Assembly: GCF_003144115.1 (NCBI RefSeq) | Contig: NW_020312001.1 | Span: 165,828-215,035, forward strand | Origin: Tilletiopsis washingtonensis | Taxonomy: Eukaryota > Basidiomycota > Exobasidiomycetes > Entylomatales | Direction of reading: 5' to 3' | Length of the DNA stretch: 49,208 nt | In this document: positions 35,666 through 45,646 of the stretch, piece after piece | Layout of the letters: each line of letters opens with the position of its first letter | Numbering within the stretch: position 1 is the stretch's first letter | Notes under the pieces: model-generated | Seen by the model: only the letters and a program-made list of their open reading frames with translations | Told to the model about the DNA's origin: nothing | Databases searched by the model: none | Made by a program: the position numbers and the translations under genes

Positions 35666-36327
35666 GCTGGCGGACACACGGACTTGTCCGTCTGCAAGAG
35701 GACTGACGCACCGCTCCGCAGCAGCAACGAGCGAGGAGGGTCGCTCAGCCCGTGCGGCAAAGCACAGAAGTGCGTCCTCTCAGCCGCTCCACAGACGACG
35801 ACACTGGCGTCGCGTGAACGGCGACGAGCCGGGCTGGCGGACAGCGGGATGAGGGCGCGTGCGAGGCGCGGCGGTGTGGAGTGCGAGCAAGAGGAGCGAC
35901 GCGCAACCAGGGCGGGTTGGTGGGGTGACGGCGAGCCGCGCCGGTCAGCACAGCGTGAGCCGACGGTGCGGCGGCCCGTGGCGGGATAAAGATGAGGGTG
36001 AGTGAGCCGGCAGGGTGCGCAGCATCGAGGTGGCTGGGAGGAGAGAGGTGGAGCTTCGGCGGTGACTCCGAGGGGTCGCGGCGGCGCGGCGCGCGCGAGT
36101 GCTGGCGTGGTACGTGGGAGCATGCTGACTAAGCACACGGCCAGGCGCGCGGCGCGGCGAGCGAGCACAAGAGCCAGGGCTGCCGTGCCAGGCGGCGGCG
36201 CACGTGAGGCGCGTCGCAGCAGAGGAGCACGGCGGCGCCGCCGCCGGCACATCTTCCCAGGCCAGCTCTCACCTCCGACCTCACCCATCCCTCTCGCTCT
36301 CCATCGCGCCAGTCTCCTCCTGCCGCC
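35666..36327. promoter_or_regulatory. Divergent promoter region, CDCA7-type / eIF3l
   Basis: A 662-base spacer between two start codons, with pyrimidine-rich sequence just before the eIF3l ATG. No supported gene. No recognised factor site. Confidence 0.45.
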
Positions 36328-38633
36328 ATGGATCCCGCACAGTACGCCGCATACCAGCAGCAGCAGCAGCAGCAGGGCGCTGCCGCCGCCGGCAACAACG
36401 GCCAGCAGCGCCAGCAGGCCGCCTACTACGGCCAGGACGTCGATGAGGACGAGTTCCTCGGCGACGACGACGTCGACCTCATCCCTGCCGACTACAGCCA
36501 GCAGCCGGCCGAGGGCTACATTGATGATGCGCACAGCGGTGAGTGTGCACGCACGTCACGCCAGGCAGAGCGGGCGACGCAGGCGGGGCAAGCAGCGGAC
36601 TGGCTTGCGGCGCCCAGGCATGCCCCCGGGCAGCGAAGGAGCTGGGGCAGCACGTCTCCAATGCTGAGTCCAGAGGACAGCCAGACTCATGTCCCATCCC
36701 CACAGCTGCGCTGCTCGAGGCGCAGCACGCCCAGGCCGCCCAGGCGCAGGCCGCTGCGCTGGCGCAGGTGCCCGACCCCGTGCGCAAGTACATTGTGCTC
36801 TTCCACCAGGCCGTGTCGAACAACTCGATCCCCGAGATCTCGAGCGCCTACGAGGGCAACTGGAACCGCCTGACGGAGAAGTACTACCAGAAGACGGAGT
36901 GGCCGGAAGCCGAGGTCATTGCGCCGCTTGTGGGCGACGGTGAGTGCGGGCGAGCGCTGGACCCAGCGCGAGGTCTGCGCCCTGCGCTGCTGCTGAGGCT
37001 GCTCTCTCCGCAGACCAGCGCTTCCTCACCCTCTACCGCGAGCTGTGGTACCGCCACGTTTACTCGCGCCTCTCGCCCGACGGCGAGGACCGCTTCCACT
37101 CGTACGACAACTACTGCGACTTCTTCAACTTCGTGCTGAGTGCGTGGTGGTGCCCGGCGAGGGCGTGGTGCATGTCCGGCTGACACGCTTGCGCGCAGAC
37201 TCGGAGGGCCCGGTGCCGCTGGATCTGCCGGCGCAGTGGCTGTGGGACATCGTCGATGAGTTCATCTACCAGTTCCAGAGCTACTCGCAGTGGCGCAACA
37301 AGGTGTCGAACAAGACGGACGACGAACTGCTGCTGCTGCAGGACGGCGGCGTGTGGAGCTCGTACAGCGTGCTCAACGTGCTCTACTCGCTCATCCAGAA
37401 GAGCCGCATCACGGAGCAGCTGCAGGCCATCCAGCGCGGCGAGGACCCCGACGAGGTGGCCGGCGAGTTTGGCTCGCGGCCGTTGTACAAGCTGCTGGGC
37501 TACTTCAGCATCATCGGCCTGCTGCGCGTGCACGTGCTGCTCGGCGACTACACGCTGGCGCTCAAGATGCTCGACCACATCGAGCTCAACAAGAAGAGCG
37601 GCCTCATCAACCGCGTCACCGCCTGCCACGTCACGGCCTACTACTACGTCGGCTTTGCATACCTGATGCTGGGCCGCTACCCGGACGCCATCCGTGCCTT
37701 TACGCACATCCTCGTGTTCATCATGCGGCTGCGCCAGTACCACACGCGCAGCTACCAGTACGACCAGATCAACAAGACGGCCGACCGCATGTACGCGCTG
37801 CTGGCCATCTGCTGCGCGCTGAGCCCCACGCGGCTCGACGAGAACATCCAGACGACGATGCGGGAGAAGTACGGCGAGCAGTTCAACAAGATGAGCCGCG
37901 GCGCCGAGGGCCTGGCGGCGTTCGAGGAGCTCTTCCTCTATGCATGCCCCAAGTACATCACCGGCAACGCGCCGCCGTACCACGATGCCGAGGCGCTGCA
38001 GCAGTACCAGGACTCGCCGATGCCCGACCCGGCGCAGCACCAGCTCAAGATCTTCCTCGCCGACGTGCGCACGCAGCTCAGCAACGCCAACATCCGCTCC
38101 TTCCTGCGTCTGTACACCAGCCTGGGCACCGACAAGCTCGCCAACTTCCTCGAGGTCGACGAGGAGGAGCTCATTGAGGAGCTCATGGTCGCCAAGGCGT
38201 GCAGCCGCAGTGTCAAGTGGAGCGAGGGCGGCCTGCTTGAGGGCGAGGTGGTCAACACCAGCGACCTCGACTTTGTCATCGATGGCGTGAGTACAAGCTG
38301 GCGTGCAGCGTCGCGCGGTGTGCTCATCTCGGCGCTCTGCAGAACATGGTGCACATTGCCGAGTCGCGCGTGGGCCGCAAGTTCGGCGAGTGGTTCATGC
38401 GGCAAGGCATCCGCATGAACCAGACGCTCAACAGCATCAAGAGCAAGCCGCTGCCCATCGCCAGCGAGGCCACGCTGGCCGCCGCCGCTGCCGCACAGCA
38501 GGCCGCCGCCAACGCACAGGGCGCGGCGGGCGCGGCCGAGCGGGGCGCTCCGGCGGGCCGTGGTGGACGGGGAGGCAAGAGCGGAGGCGCACCGGCGTGG
38601 GGTGGTGCTGCTCAGCGGACGGCCGCGGCCTGA
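36328..38633 (+). CDS. EIF3L: Translation initiation factor eIF3 subunit l
   Basis: A PCI-domain subunit of the eIF3 complex, which organises the 40S pre-initiation complex in the cytosol. Exons 36328-36538, 36706-36939, 37014-37139, 37199-38286 and 38343-38633 give 649 residues. The N-terminus has a Gln run encoded by (CAG)7 and an acidic stretch. Conserved blocks are [78 protein letters not shown] and the PCI part [19 protein letters not shown] followed by [18 protein letters not shown]. The tail is Ala/Gly-rich. eIF3l is absent from budding yeast but kept in many filamentous fungi and basidiomycetes, in line with the proposed taxonomy. Confidence 0.96.
36355..36375 (+). repeat. (CAG)7 coding for a Gln run in eIF3l
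   Basis: Seven perfect CAG triplets encode seven glutamines starting at residue 10. It is a length-variable coding microsatellite in an otherwise conserved factor. Confidence 0.9.
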
Positions 38634-38822
38634 GAGGGAGGCTGGCTGGAGGGATATGCCTGGCTGCCGTGTATGCGCGGGGCCGGAGCTGCAGGATGCA
38701 CGTCACTGCCTGCGTGGGCAGGCGTGACGCCAAAAGGTGCCGCTGAGGGGCAATGTACCATCATTCTCGCGGACCGCGTCGTGGTGAGAAGGAGCCGTCG
38801 AGAGGTCGATCGAGGTGCGAGG

Positions 38823-40125
38823 CTACTGGGTGCGTCCAGCAATAGCTCCCTCGAGCGCCGTGAGACGCAGCATGCCCATTGCGCTCGCGACCAGCGCCTC
38901 GAGTTCGCGCTTCGACATTGAAGCGCACGCCAGGAAGCGAGGCTCGTGTACCTGGGGCAGATAGTCGAGCGAGTCGCTGAGTACCCGAATGGCCGGGACG
39001 CTCTGGGGCTGAAACGACAAGGGCACGGGGCCTTCGTCGAGGAGGGCGGCGCCATCCACGAGGAGAAACGCGCGCATGTGGCGCCGGACGTCATGTGCGT
39101 CCAGACGAGGGCCCCAGATCGAGCCGCTGAAGCCGTCTGCGATCTCGATGAGCAGTGGCTCGGTCGAGTCGGGCGCCGCGTGCGCTGCAAGAGCACGATG
39201 AAGGAGTAGCCGCGCCAGTGGCGCGATGGGCAGATTGACTGCTGACGTGAAGCGCAGGCTTCGTAGACGAGGAAAGAGAGCGCGCCCATCTTCGAGTCGA
39301 CAGGAGAGAGCCCAGAGGAAGGCCAGACGCGCGTCCACCAGTGCTGCTTCCTTCTGCAGACCGACAGCAGCGAAGTGCAGCTCTTGCAGCGAAGACTGCA
39401 GTGTCGGAGTGCGTAGAGCTGCCTGCAGAAGACCGAGCTGGATGGAGGGCACGGCCGAGTCGACGACGGCGATGCTGAAGCCTACGATGGAGAGACGACC
39501 TGGTGGGACCCAGCGCAGCGAGCGAAGCGCCGAGAGGCGGCCGAAGGCTTCTTCGAGCGCAGGCTCGCCGAGGTGAGACTTGCTGCGGACGCCGAACATC
39601 TCGAGCTGCAGGGCAGAATACGTGAGCGGTGCGACATGAGTATGCTTGCCGCCGCAGTGTCCTACTCACAGAGATGTGGCTCAGGCGCTGCGGATTGCAA
39701 AGGCGCATCGCGCAGAGCGCCAGCGTAAGCCGCTCGTCGCCCTCGTTCCGTCTCGGCTGGCCGCTCCAGAGACGAAAGGGACTGTCTTGTGCCGCTGGAG
39801 GCGGCGCAGCTCCCGGCACGCCATCGATGCTGATCGTCAGTCGCCTCGTGTGAGCAGCGAGATGAGCACGGAGAGTGCCTTGCGCCGGCTGAACATCTGC
39901 CGTCTCGTCCTCGTCGTCTTGCAGCGCATCGGCACCACCTGCCGCGCCAATGAGCGCCCGCAGCTGTGCAAGCGAAGTGATCTGTAGCTCGGCGTACAGC
40001 AGCGGCACCACGAGGCTGAACATGCGGCGCGAGACGAGCAGCAGCGAGAGAACGCCGCTGCGCTCACGCACGCAGATGCCGAGCACGGCCTCTTGCAGCT
40101 CCGTCGGCAGCGAGGCCCACGACAT
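38823..40125 (-). CDS. F-box protein
   Basis: Exons 40125-39670 and 39605-38823 give 412 residues. The F-box is at the extreme N-terminus (SWASLPTELQEAVLGICV, then LSLLLVSRRMFSLVVPLLYA). The rest is an irregular leucine-rich solenoid (FGRLSALRSLRWVPPG, LQSSLQELHFAAVGLQ, FPRLRSLRFTSAVNL), typical of basidiomycete F-box proteins with poorly conserved LRRs. It probably acts as an SCF adaptor; the target is unknown. The start codon is the ATG of MSWASLP; longer upstream frame lacks similarity. It is divergent from the BCS1-like gene over only 322 bases. Confidence 0.8.
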
Positions 40126-40447
40126 GGCCGGCCGCTGTGCAGCGCGCTCACTGCGGCGCTGCAGTGCTGTGCTGCGTGTGCGAGGCCTGCCGGAGCGTGT
40201 GACTTGAGGAGGATGTGGTTGAGAGGGCCGCTGGCGAGGCGAGAAGGAGGGTGCACGCGCCACCCTGGCCGCCTCGGCTGTTCCCACGCTGCCAAAGCGG
40301 GCGCCGAGGGACCAGGTGGAGCAGCTGCACGCCTGCTGGCAGCTTGCACTCCGCACACCACACCAGCAAGGCGCCAGCTCCAGCTCAGGGCAAGAGCATC
40401 CGCGACGGCTCACGCAGCACGGCGCGCACACACGCAGGCAGCGCAGC
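40126..40447. promoter_or_regulatory. Compact bidirectional promoter, F-box / BCS1-like
   Basis: Only 322 bases separate the two start codons, so the two genes probably share promoter elements. GC-rich, with no TATA box seen. Confidence 0.5.
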
Positions 40448-42437
40448 ATGCACACGTCGGCCGTCGGGCTGAGCGGCCAGCGGCCGGCCGCCTCGCTGCT
40501 GCGGCCGCTGCGAGGTGCGTGTGCGCCGCCACCTCTGCGCGCCTTTGCACTCCACTGACGTGAGCCCTTCTCAGAGCTGCTCACCTCCTCGCAGTTCCTT
40601 GATGCCGCAAAGCTCTTCGCCATCGGCGTGGCCGTCTCGTGCTCCCGCTCCATCGCCGAGGCCATCCTCCGCTCCGCGCGTCGTCTCGTGCTGTCCCACG
40701 CCGTGATCCGCGGAAGGGACGATGCTCACCGATGGGTCATGCACTATCTCACGCAACATCCGAGCATCAAGTCAAGACCAAGAGACGTCGAGGTGTCTGC
40801 CAGACCGAGGCTGGCGCTGTCGGGACACGACGGAGACGAGGCGCCGAACGAGGCAGGGCAGGGAGGCGATGAACTGGCCGGCATCTTCTTCTTCCCGGCG
40901 GAGAACGAGAGCTTGCACTTCAAGTTCAAGTGAGTGTACTGACCTGCGGCATCTTGAACCTCATCGCTGACCCCTCTCAATCGTTCAGGGGACACCGTGA
41001 GCGCCACTCAGTGTCGAGCAGCACGTTCGCCTGCTCACTCATGCTGCCGCAGATGTGTGGGCATCCCGCGCCCGCACGCTCGTCGGCGACACAGAGTGGG
41101 ACGAGGTGCGCCTGGCGCTCCGCTCCTGATGGCACAAACTGACAGCCTGCCCTTCCTCCTTAAGACCTTGTCGCTCTCGTTCCTCACGCTCTCGTCGGGA
41201 CCGCTCAAGGCATTCAGTGAGACGCATCCTAGCTCAGCCTCTACGCAAGCTGCTCACGCCGCCCCCTCGCGCAGTCGCCGAGTGCAGACGGCAGTACAAC
41301 GAGTATGAGCGAGGCAAATGTGCGCCTGCGCCTCTCTTCTCTCTCGGTCCAGCCCTGACAGTGTCTCTATCTGCAGGCCAGATCTTCTCGCTCGACCGCT
41401 ACGGCCGCTGGGAGACAAGCAAGGGCATCTCGAAGCGTGGAGCAGACTCGGTGCTGCTGCCTCGAGGCCTGAAAGAGGGGCTGCTGGATGATGCAAGACG
41501 CTTTCTGAGCGCCGAGACCCGGAGATGGTATGCTGATCGTGAGTTGCGCATGCCAGGCCGCGTGTGGACGAGGCTGACTTGGCACACCATGCTAGGCGGC
41601 ATCCCGTACCGTCGAGGCCTTCTGCTCTACGGCATTCCCGGCTCCGGCAAGAGCTCAATGGTGCACGTCATCGCCTCCGAGCTCGGCCTCGCCATCTACA
41701 CCGTCTCGCTCTCCGCCCGCGGAGTCGACGATGCGTCGTTCCTCGAGCTCATGGGCGCGGTGCCACCAAGGTCGATCGTGCTGCTCGAGGATGTCGACGC
41801 GGCGTTTGTGGAGCGCAGCGGCGGGAGCGGGAAGCCGCCGATCTCCTTCTCGACGCTGCTGAATGCGATTGACGGAGTTGGAGCGGCGGAAAGTCGCATC
41901 CTGGTCCTTACGACGAACCATCGGGAACGGCTCGATGAGGTGAGCGTCGCGCCCGCGCCTCGCTTCCTGACAGCGACATCTGACTGACCCCGCCCTCTCG
42001 CAGGCGCTGATCCGTCCCGTACGTCTTGCCTGCTCCTTCTCCTCTTCGCGACGCTCATCGCTGACGCCGTCGCTCCTCAGGGCCGCATCGACGTGCAGCT
42101 CGAGTTCAAGCACGCCACGCATTCACAAGCCTACGACCTCTTCGTGCGCTGGTTCCCCTCTCCCTCTCCGTCTCGCTCCGCAGCCGGCGAGAAGCAGTCC
42201 GACGGAGTCGACGCCCGAGCAGAGCGCTTTGCGTCGGCCGTGCCGGAGCAGACATTCAGTGTTGCTGCGCTGCAGGGCTTCCTGCTGTCGTGCGCCATGG
42301 ACGGTGAGGCTGCGGTGCAAGGCATCGACGGATGGGTCAGGGAGTCGCTCAAGGAGCGCCAGGAGGCGTCGGTGAAGGCAGATGCCGCCCGAGTCAAAGG
42401 GGCAAAGCAGGCAGAGGAGGCGAGGGAGACGCTATGA
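40448..42437 (+). CDS. BCS1-like AAA ATPase, 10 exons with two micro-exons
   Basis: Exons 40448-40514, 40575-40929, 40989-40996, 41053-41105, 41165-41216, 41275-41319, 41377-41538, 41596-41939, 42004-42018 and 42081-42437 give 485 residues. A short basic N-terminus precedes a membrane segment (FLDAAKLFAIGVAVSCS). The BCS1_N domain follows (HRWVMHYLTQHPSIKS, FKFKGHHVWASRARTLVG, TLSLSFLTLSSGPLKAF, YGRWETSKGISKRGADSVLL). The AAA domain has Walker A YGIPGSGKSS, Walker B SIVLLEDVDAAF and second-region ALIRPGRIDVQLEF. Bcs1 translocates the Rieske protein across the mitochondrial inner membrane; this looks like one of the wider fungal BCS1-like paralogues, so the substrate is open. Exons of 8 and 15 bases are required to restore GHH and ALIRP. 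Confidence 0.9.
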
Positions 42438-42909
42438 GATCACACACGCGCATTCAACTCGCCGAGACTGGTAGATTGGACGAGGCGCCGAAACGATAGT
42501 GGTGAGCTACAGATGATGTGGGCGAGGTGTGTGAGGATGAGGATGGCTGAGCAATGCGATGTGGTGTATTCGCTGCGCTGGAGTTGAGTAATTGATGAGT
42601 GTAGAGAGGCATGGACAGGGCTAAAGTGATGAGCGACGATGGAAGCGGAGGCAAGGTCTGGCTAGGGTCTAGGCATGCGTCTAGGCTGGTCTAGTCTAGT
42701 GCCGCGATCGCGAGGAGGAGAGGAGCAGACTGGCGGAACGCGAGGCACGAGACGACGGGGCAACGAGAAGGAGGGGTAATTTCTAGGTGACGGTTGTTTG
42801 GCTTTGTGGACGATGACGCAGAGTGGATGGAGGAGCAGAGTCTTGAGACGCGGAGGCGCGGAGAGCTGGATCGACACGGACGGAAGAGGAACAGCGACGA
42901 GAGGCGGAG
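42438..42909. other. Convergent spacer with CTAG cluster and palindrome
   Basis: These 472 bases lie between two facing stop codons. The block 42662-42699 holds five CTAG sites, and a 10-bp perfect palindrome (CGCGATCGCG) follows at 42703-42712. It probably includes both 3' ends. No gene seen. Confidence 0.5.
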
Positions 42910-44125
42910 CTAGACGAAGTTGGCCTCATACTCGGAGCCACCCGAGAAGGCGCTCGTCGCTGCCGTCTGGCGCGAAGTGCCTCGCCCGGCCGGCCACGTC
43001 CTTTGCGCGCCTGGTGCCGAGGCGTCCAGCTCGAAGCTGGCACTGAGCCTCGCTGCGTCCTTCAGCGGCGCCGTGCTGCTCTCCTCGAGATCACCTCCGC
43101 CAACGCGGCCGGCGAGCTTCATCGTCTTGCGTGGCCTCGACGACTCTTCGTCGTCGACGTCGGCGCGAGAGAGGGCAGAGAGACGCGTCTCGAGCTGCGC
43201 GCCGAGGTCCGCGATCGTCTTGTCCACCGCAGCGTCGCATGGAGGCGAAGCGGGTGTCGTGGCGCCCGTGTCTGCGCCGCTGTCCGTGTCCGATGAGGAG
43301 CTGCCGCGACGCGAAGAAGCAGCGGACGAGCCGGGTGTGGAGCAGCAGACTGAAGCAGGGGCTGACGAGAGCGCCTCGTCGATGCTGCCCTCGTTGAGGT
43401 TCGTGGGACTCGAGGTGCAGATCGCATCGGTGATGGGCGCCTTTGGCAGTGCCTCGGTGGAGATCGGCGCGAGTGGGAGGGGCGTCTTTGGCAGTGCGGC
43501 CTCGCTGCTCGTGCTGCTGCTCGACGCGCTCGATGCGCTGTCCGATGCCCTCGAGCTTGATCGCCCACGACTGCTGCTGCTGCTGCTGCTGCTGCCACGG
43601 TCCGACTCGATCTCGTCGCTCGTCTCGCGCCGCGGCCGCGGCTCATCGTGCGCCTTGCGCGGCGGCGGTGCAATCTCCTCGCAGTCGTCCGACGAGGACT
43701 CGGCGCTGAAGTTGGGGTCCGTGATGGTGAAGAAGGAGTAGCCCTTGGGTCCGCCGCGGTACGTGCCGATGACGTGGTCATCGTCGCCTCCGTACTGCGA
43801 ACACAGACGTCAGCCGCTGCTGCTGCTGCGAAGGCCAGCGTCGCAAGCCACTCACGAGGTTGACGGTGGGATAAGCATAGACGGGCCGCTTGCCACCCCA
43901 GATGACGCCGCCCTCCTCCCAGCCAATCTCCTCGGTGCGCAGCGGCACGTAGAGCGTCGTGTTGCTGAGGTCCTGCTCGGGACACTCGGGCGACTTTGCC
44001 GGGCGCGAGTCGGGCGGCGTGAGGCGGATCGAGGGGATGACGAAGCCGTGGCGCACGACGGGTGCCGGCGCTGCGGCGGCGGCAGGCATGGCGGCGCGCG
44101 AAGAGGAGGCGAGAGAGGAGGCCAT
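42910..44125 (-). CDS. Unrecognised protein, conserved-looking N-terminus and Ser-rich middle
   Basis: Exons 44125-43856 and 43794-42910, joined across a 61-base intron, give 384 residues. I do not recognise the family. Residues 20-120 look folded: VVRHGFVIPSIRLTPPDS, TTLYVPLRTEEIGWEEGG, VIWGGKRPVYAYPTVNLYGG and HVIGTYRGGPKGYSFFTI. Residues 125-260 are acidic and Ser-rich, with a seven-Ser run and two near-copies of the segment ALPKTPLPLAPIST / ALPKAPIT. The last 100 residues contain a short coil (VDKTIADLGAQLETRL) and end in SEYEANFV. No signal peptide or membrane segment. A nuclear or regulatory role would be a guess. The alternative start at residue 13 (MPAAAAA) cannot be excluded. Confidence 0.7.
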
Positions 44126-45163
44126 GGCGGAGAGAGAGAAGAGGCAGAGAGAGGGCGAGACGGCCGGCCGTCGCGAGGAGAGGGCTCGAGGGTCGAGGGT
44201 GGAGGCCAGAGCGTCGAGCTGCCAGCTTCTAGAGGGGTAGGATATGCGCCGTGCGGCGGCGAGGCTGAGGCGGAGGCGAGAGGGTGCCAAAGCAACGACG
44301 GTGCGAGCGAGGTGGTGGTGCGGGGCAAGAGGGCGAGGCGAGGCGGTGACAGACGAGATAGAAGGCGGATCGCTGAACCGCTGGAGGCGAGCGCGAGCCT
44401 GGACTCGAAGCCGCCGGTCGGGCAGCGCGCCGCGGCGTGCACGCCGCCAGAGCCTCCTTCGCGGTGTCAGCCGCTGTGCGCCAGCCAGCGGTGCTGCGAT
44501 GCCCCCTGCACCGACGGCCTGCCTGCCTGCCGTGCCTCTCACGCAGCGCTGGAATCTCGGCGGCTGGGCCCAGCAACGGCGTGCGTGCATGGCGCAGCGC
44601 AGCATGGCACACGAGCAGAGGACAGGCGCACTGTCAGCACCGCAAGACGTGGTCCCTTCGCCTGCCTGCCTTCATGCGCATGCACGCCGCCTGCGCAACT
44701 TGGTGTCCTGCTGCAAGCAGCGTTGCTGCCGCCGGCCGCCGGCCAGCGCTGCACGGTACAGGCGCGATGACGCGCAAAGTGCCTGCGCGCTGCAGGCGGC
44801 GGTGCTATTCGCAGCACGGCAACGGCGCCGCTCCTCGTGGGCCAAGGGCAGTCGAGCGGCCGCCTGCCTCGCCCTCCTGCTGCAGTTCGTCTGCGCTGCC
44901 GATCTCGCTCCCGCCGCTGGTGGCCTTCCGGCTTCTGCCCATCTCGCAAGATGCTCTCTCTCACAGCTTGGCCGCATCTCGTTTGCGGGGCGGACGCGCC
45001 ACGCCTCCTGAGCGCACACAGCCTCGTCCTCGTTCTGGGGTCAGGGGGTTGGGGGCGACGACGCGGTCCCCCGATGGCCTGCAGGCCCTGCGAGGCAAAC
45101 TGCAAACTGCAACTGGTGCATGCGAGACACACGCTGGGGTGCATGCTGCGAGCTGAACGCACC

Positions 45164-45217
45164 GAGCGCCGAGCGCCGAGCGCCGGAGCTGTGGTGCATG
45201 CAGGCGTGCATGCAGGC
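45164..45217. repeat. Two short tandem repeats
   Basis: Three perfect copies of GAGCGCC lie at 45164-45184, followed by two perfect copies of GTGCATGCAGGC at 45194-45217. They lie in non-coding DNA. Confidence 0.8.
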
Positions 45218-45633
45218 GCACGACGGGCGCCCAGCGCCCAGCATCAGGCGTGGCGGCAGCGCCCAGCAGAGGCGCTTTGCGGCACTTGCCGCCCGGCACA
45301 CGACCACGCGGGAGGAGCACGAGGGGAGGAGGTCACGCCGGCGCCGTCCTCGCCGAGGCCACGCGGCGCCGGCCTGGCGCCCGAGCTGGGCGCCTTGGCA
45401 GCAAAGCGGCGCAAGCAGCGCGCGCGCGCGGCTGTTCCGAATCTCGGAAGCGCCTTGGGAGCACGGGAGCAGTGTGTTCTCCCCCCAGGCACGCGCAGGC
45501 AGGCCGGCGGCCGGCCTATGACGACGAGATGCGCCGCGCAGATCCCGCCAGATCCACGGCGCAGGTGCGCTAGCAGGCATGGCCTCGGGCATGGCCACCA
45601 CACTGCTCTTGCGCCCCTCGCCGCCGCGCTCCA

Positions 45634-45646
45634 CCCCCCCCCCCCC
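45634..45646. repeat. C13 homopolymer
   Basis: A run of 13 cytosines in the long spacer. Length in such runs is error-prone in sequencing. Confidence 0.85.

Noticed and set aside
35665-35677. Upstream extension of the CDCA7-type protein (MSAS...)
   Set aside because: It begins with GTG, which is not a usual nuclear start; the ATG at 35665 was used.
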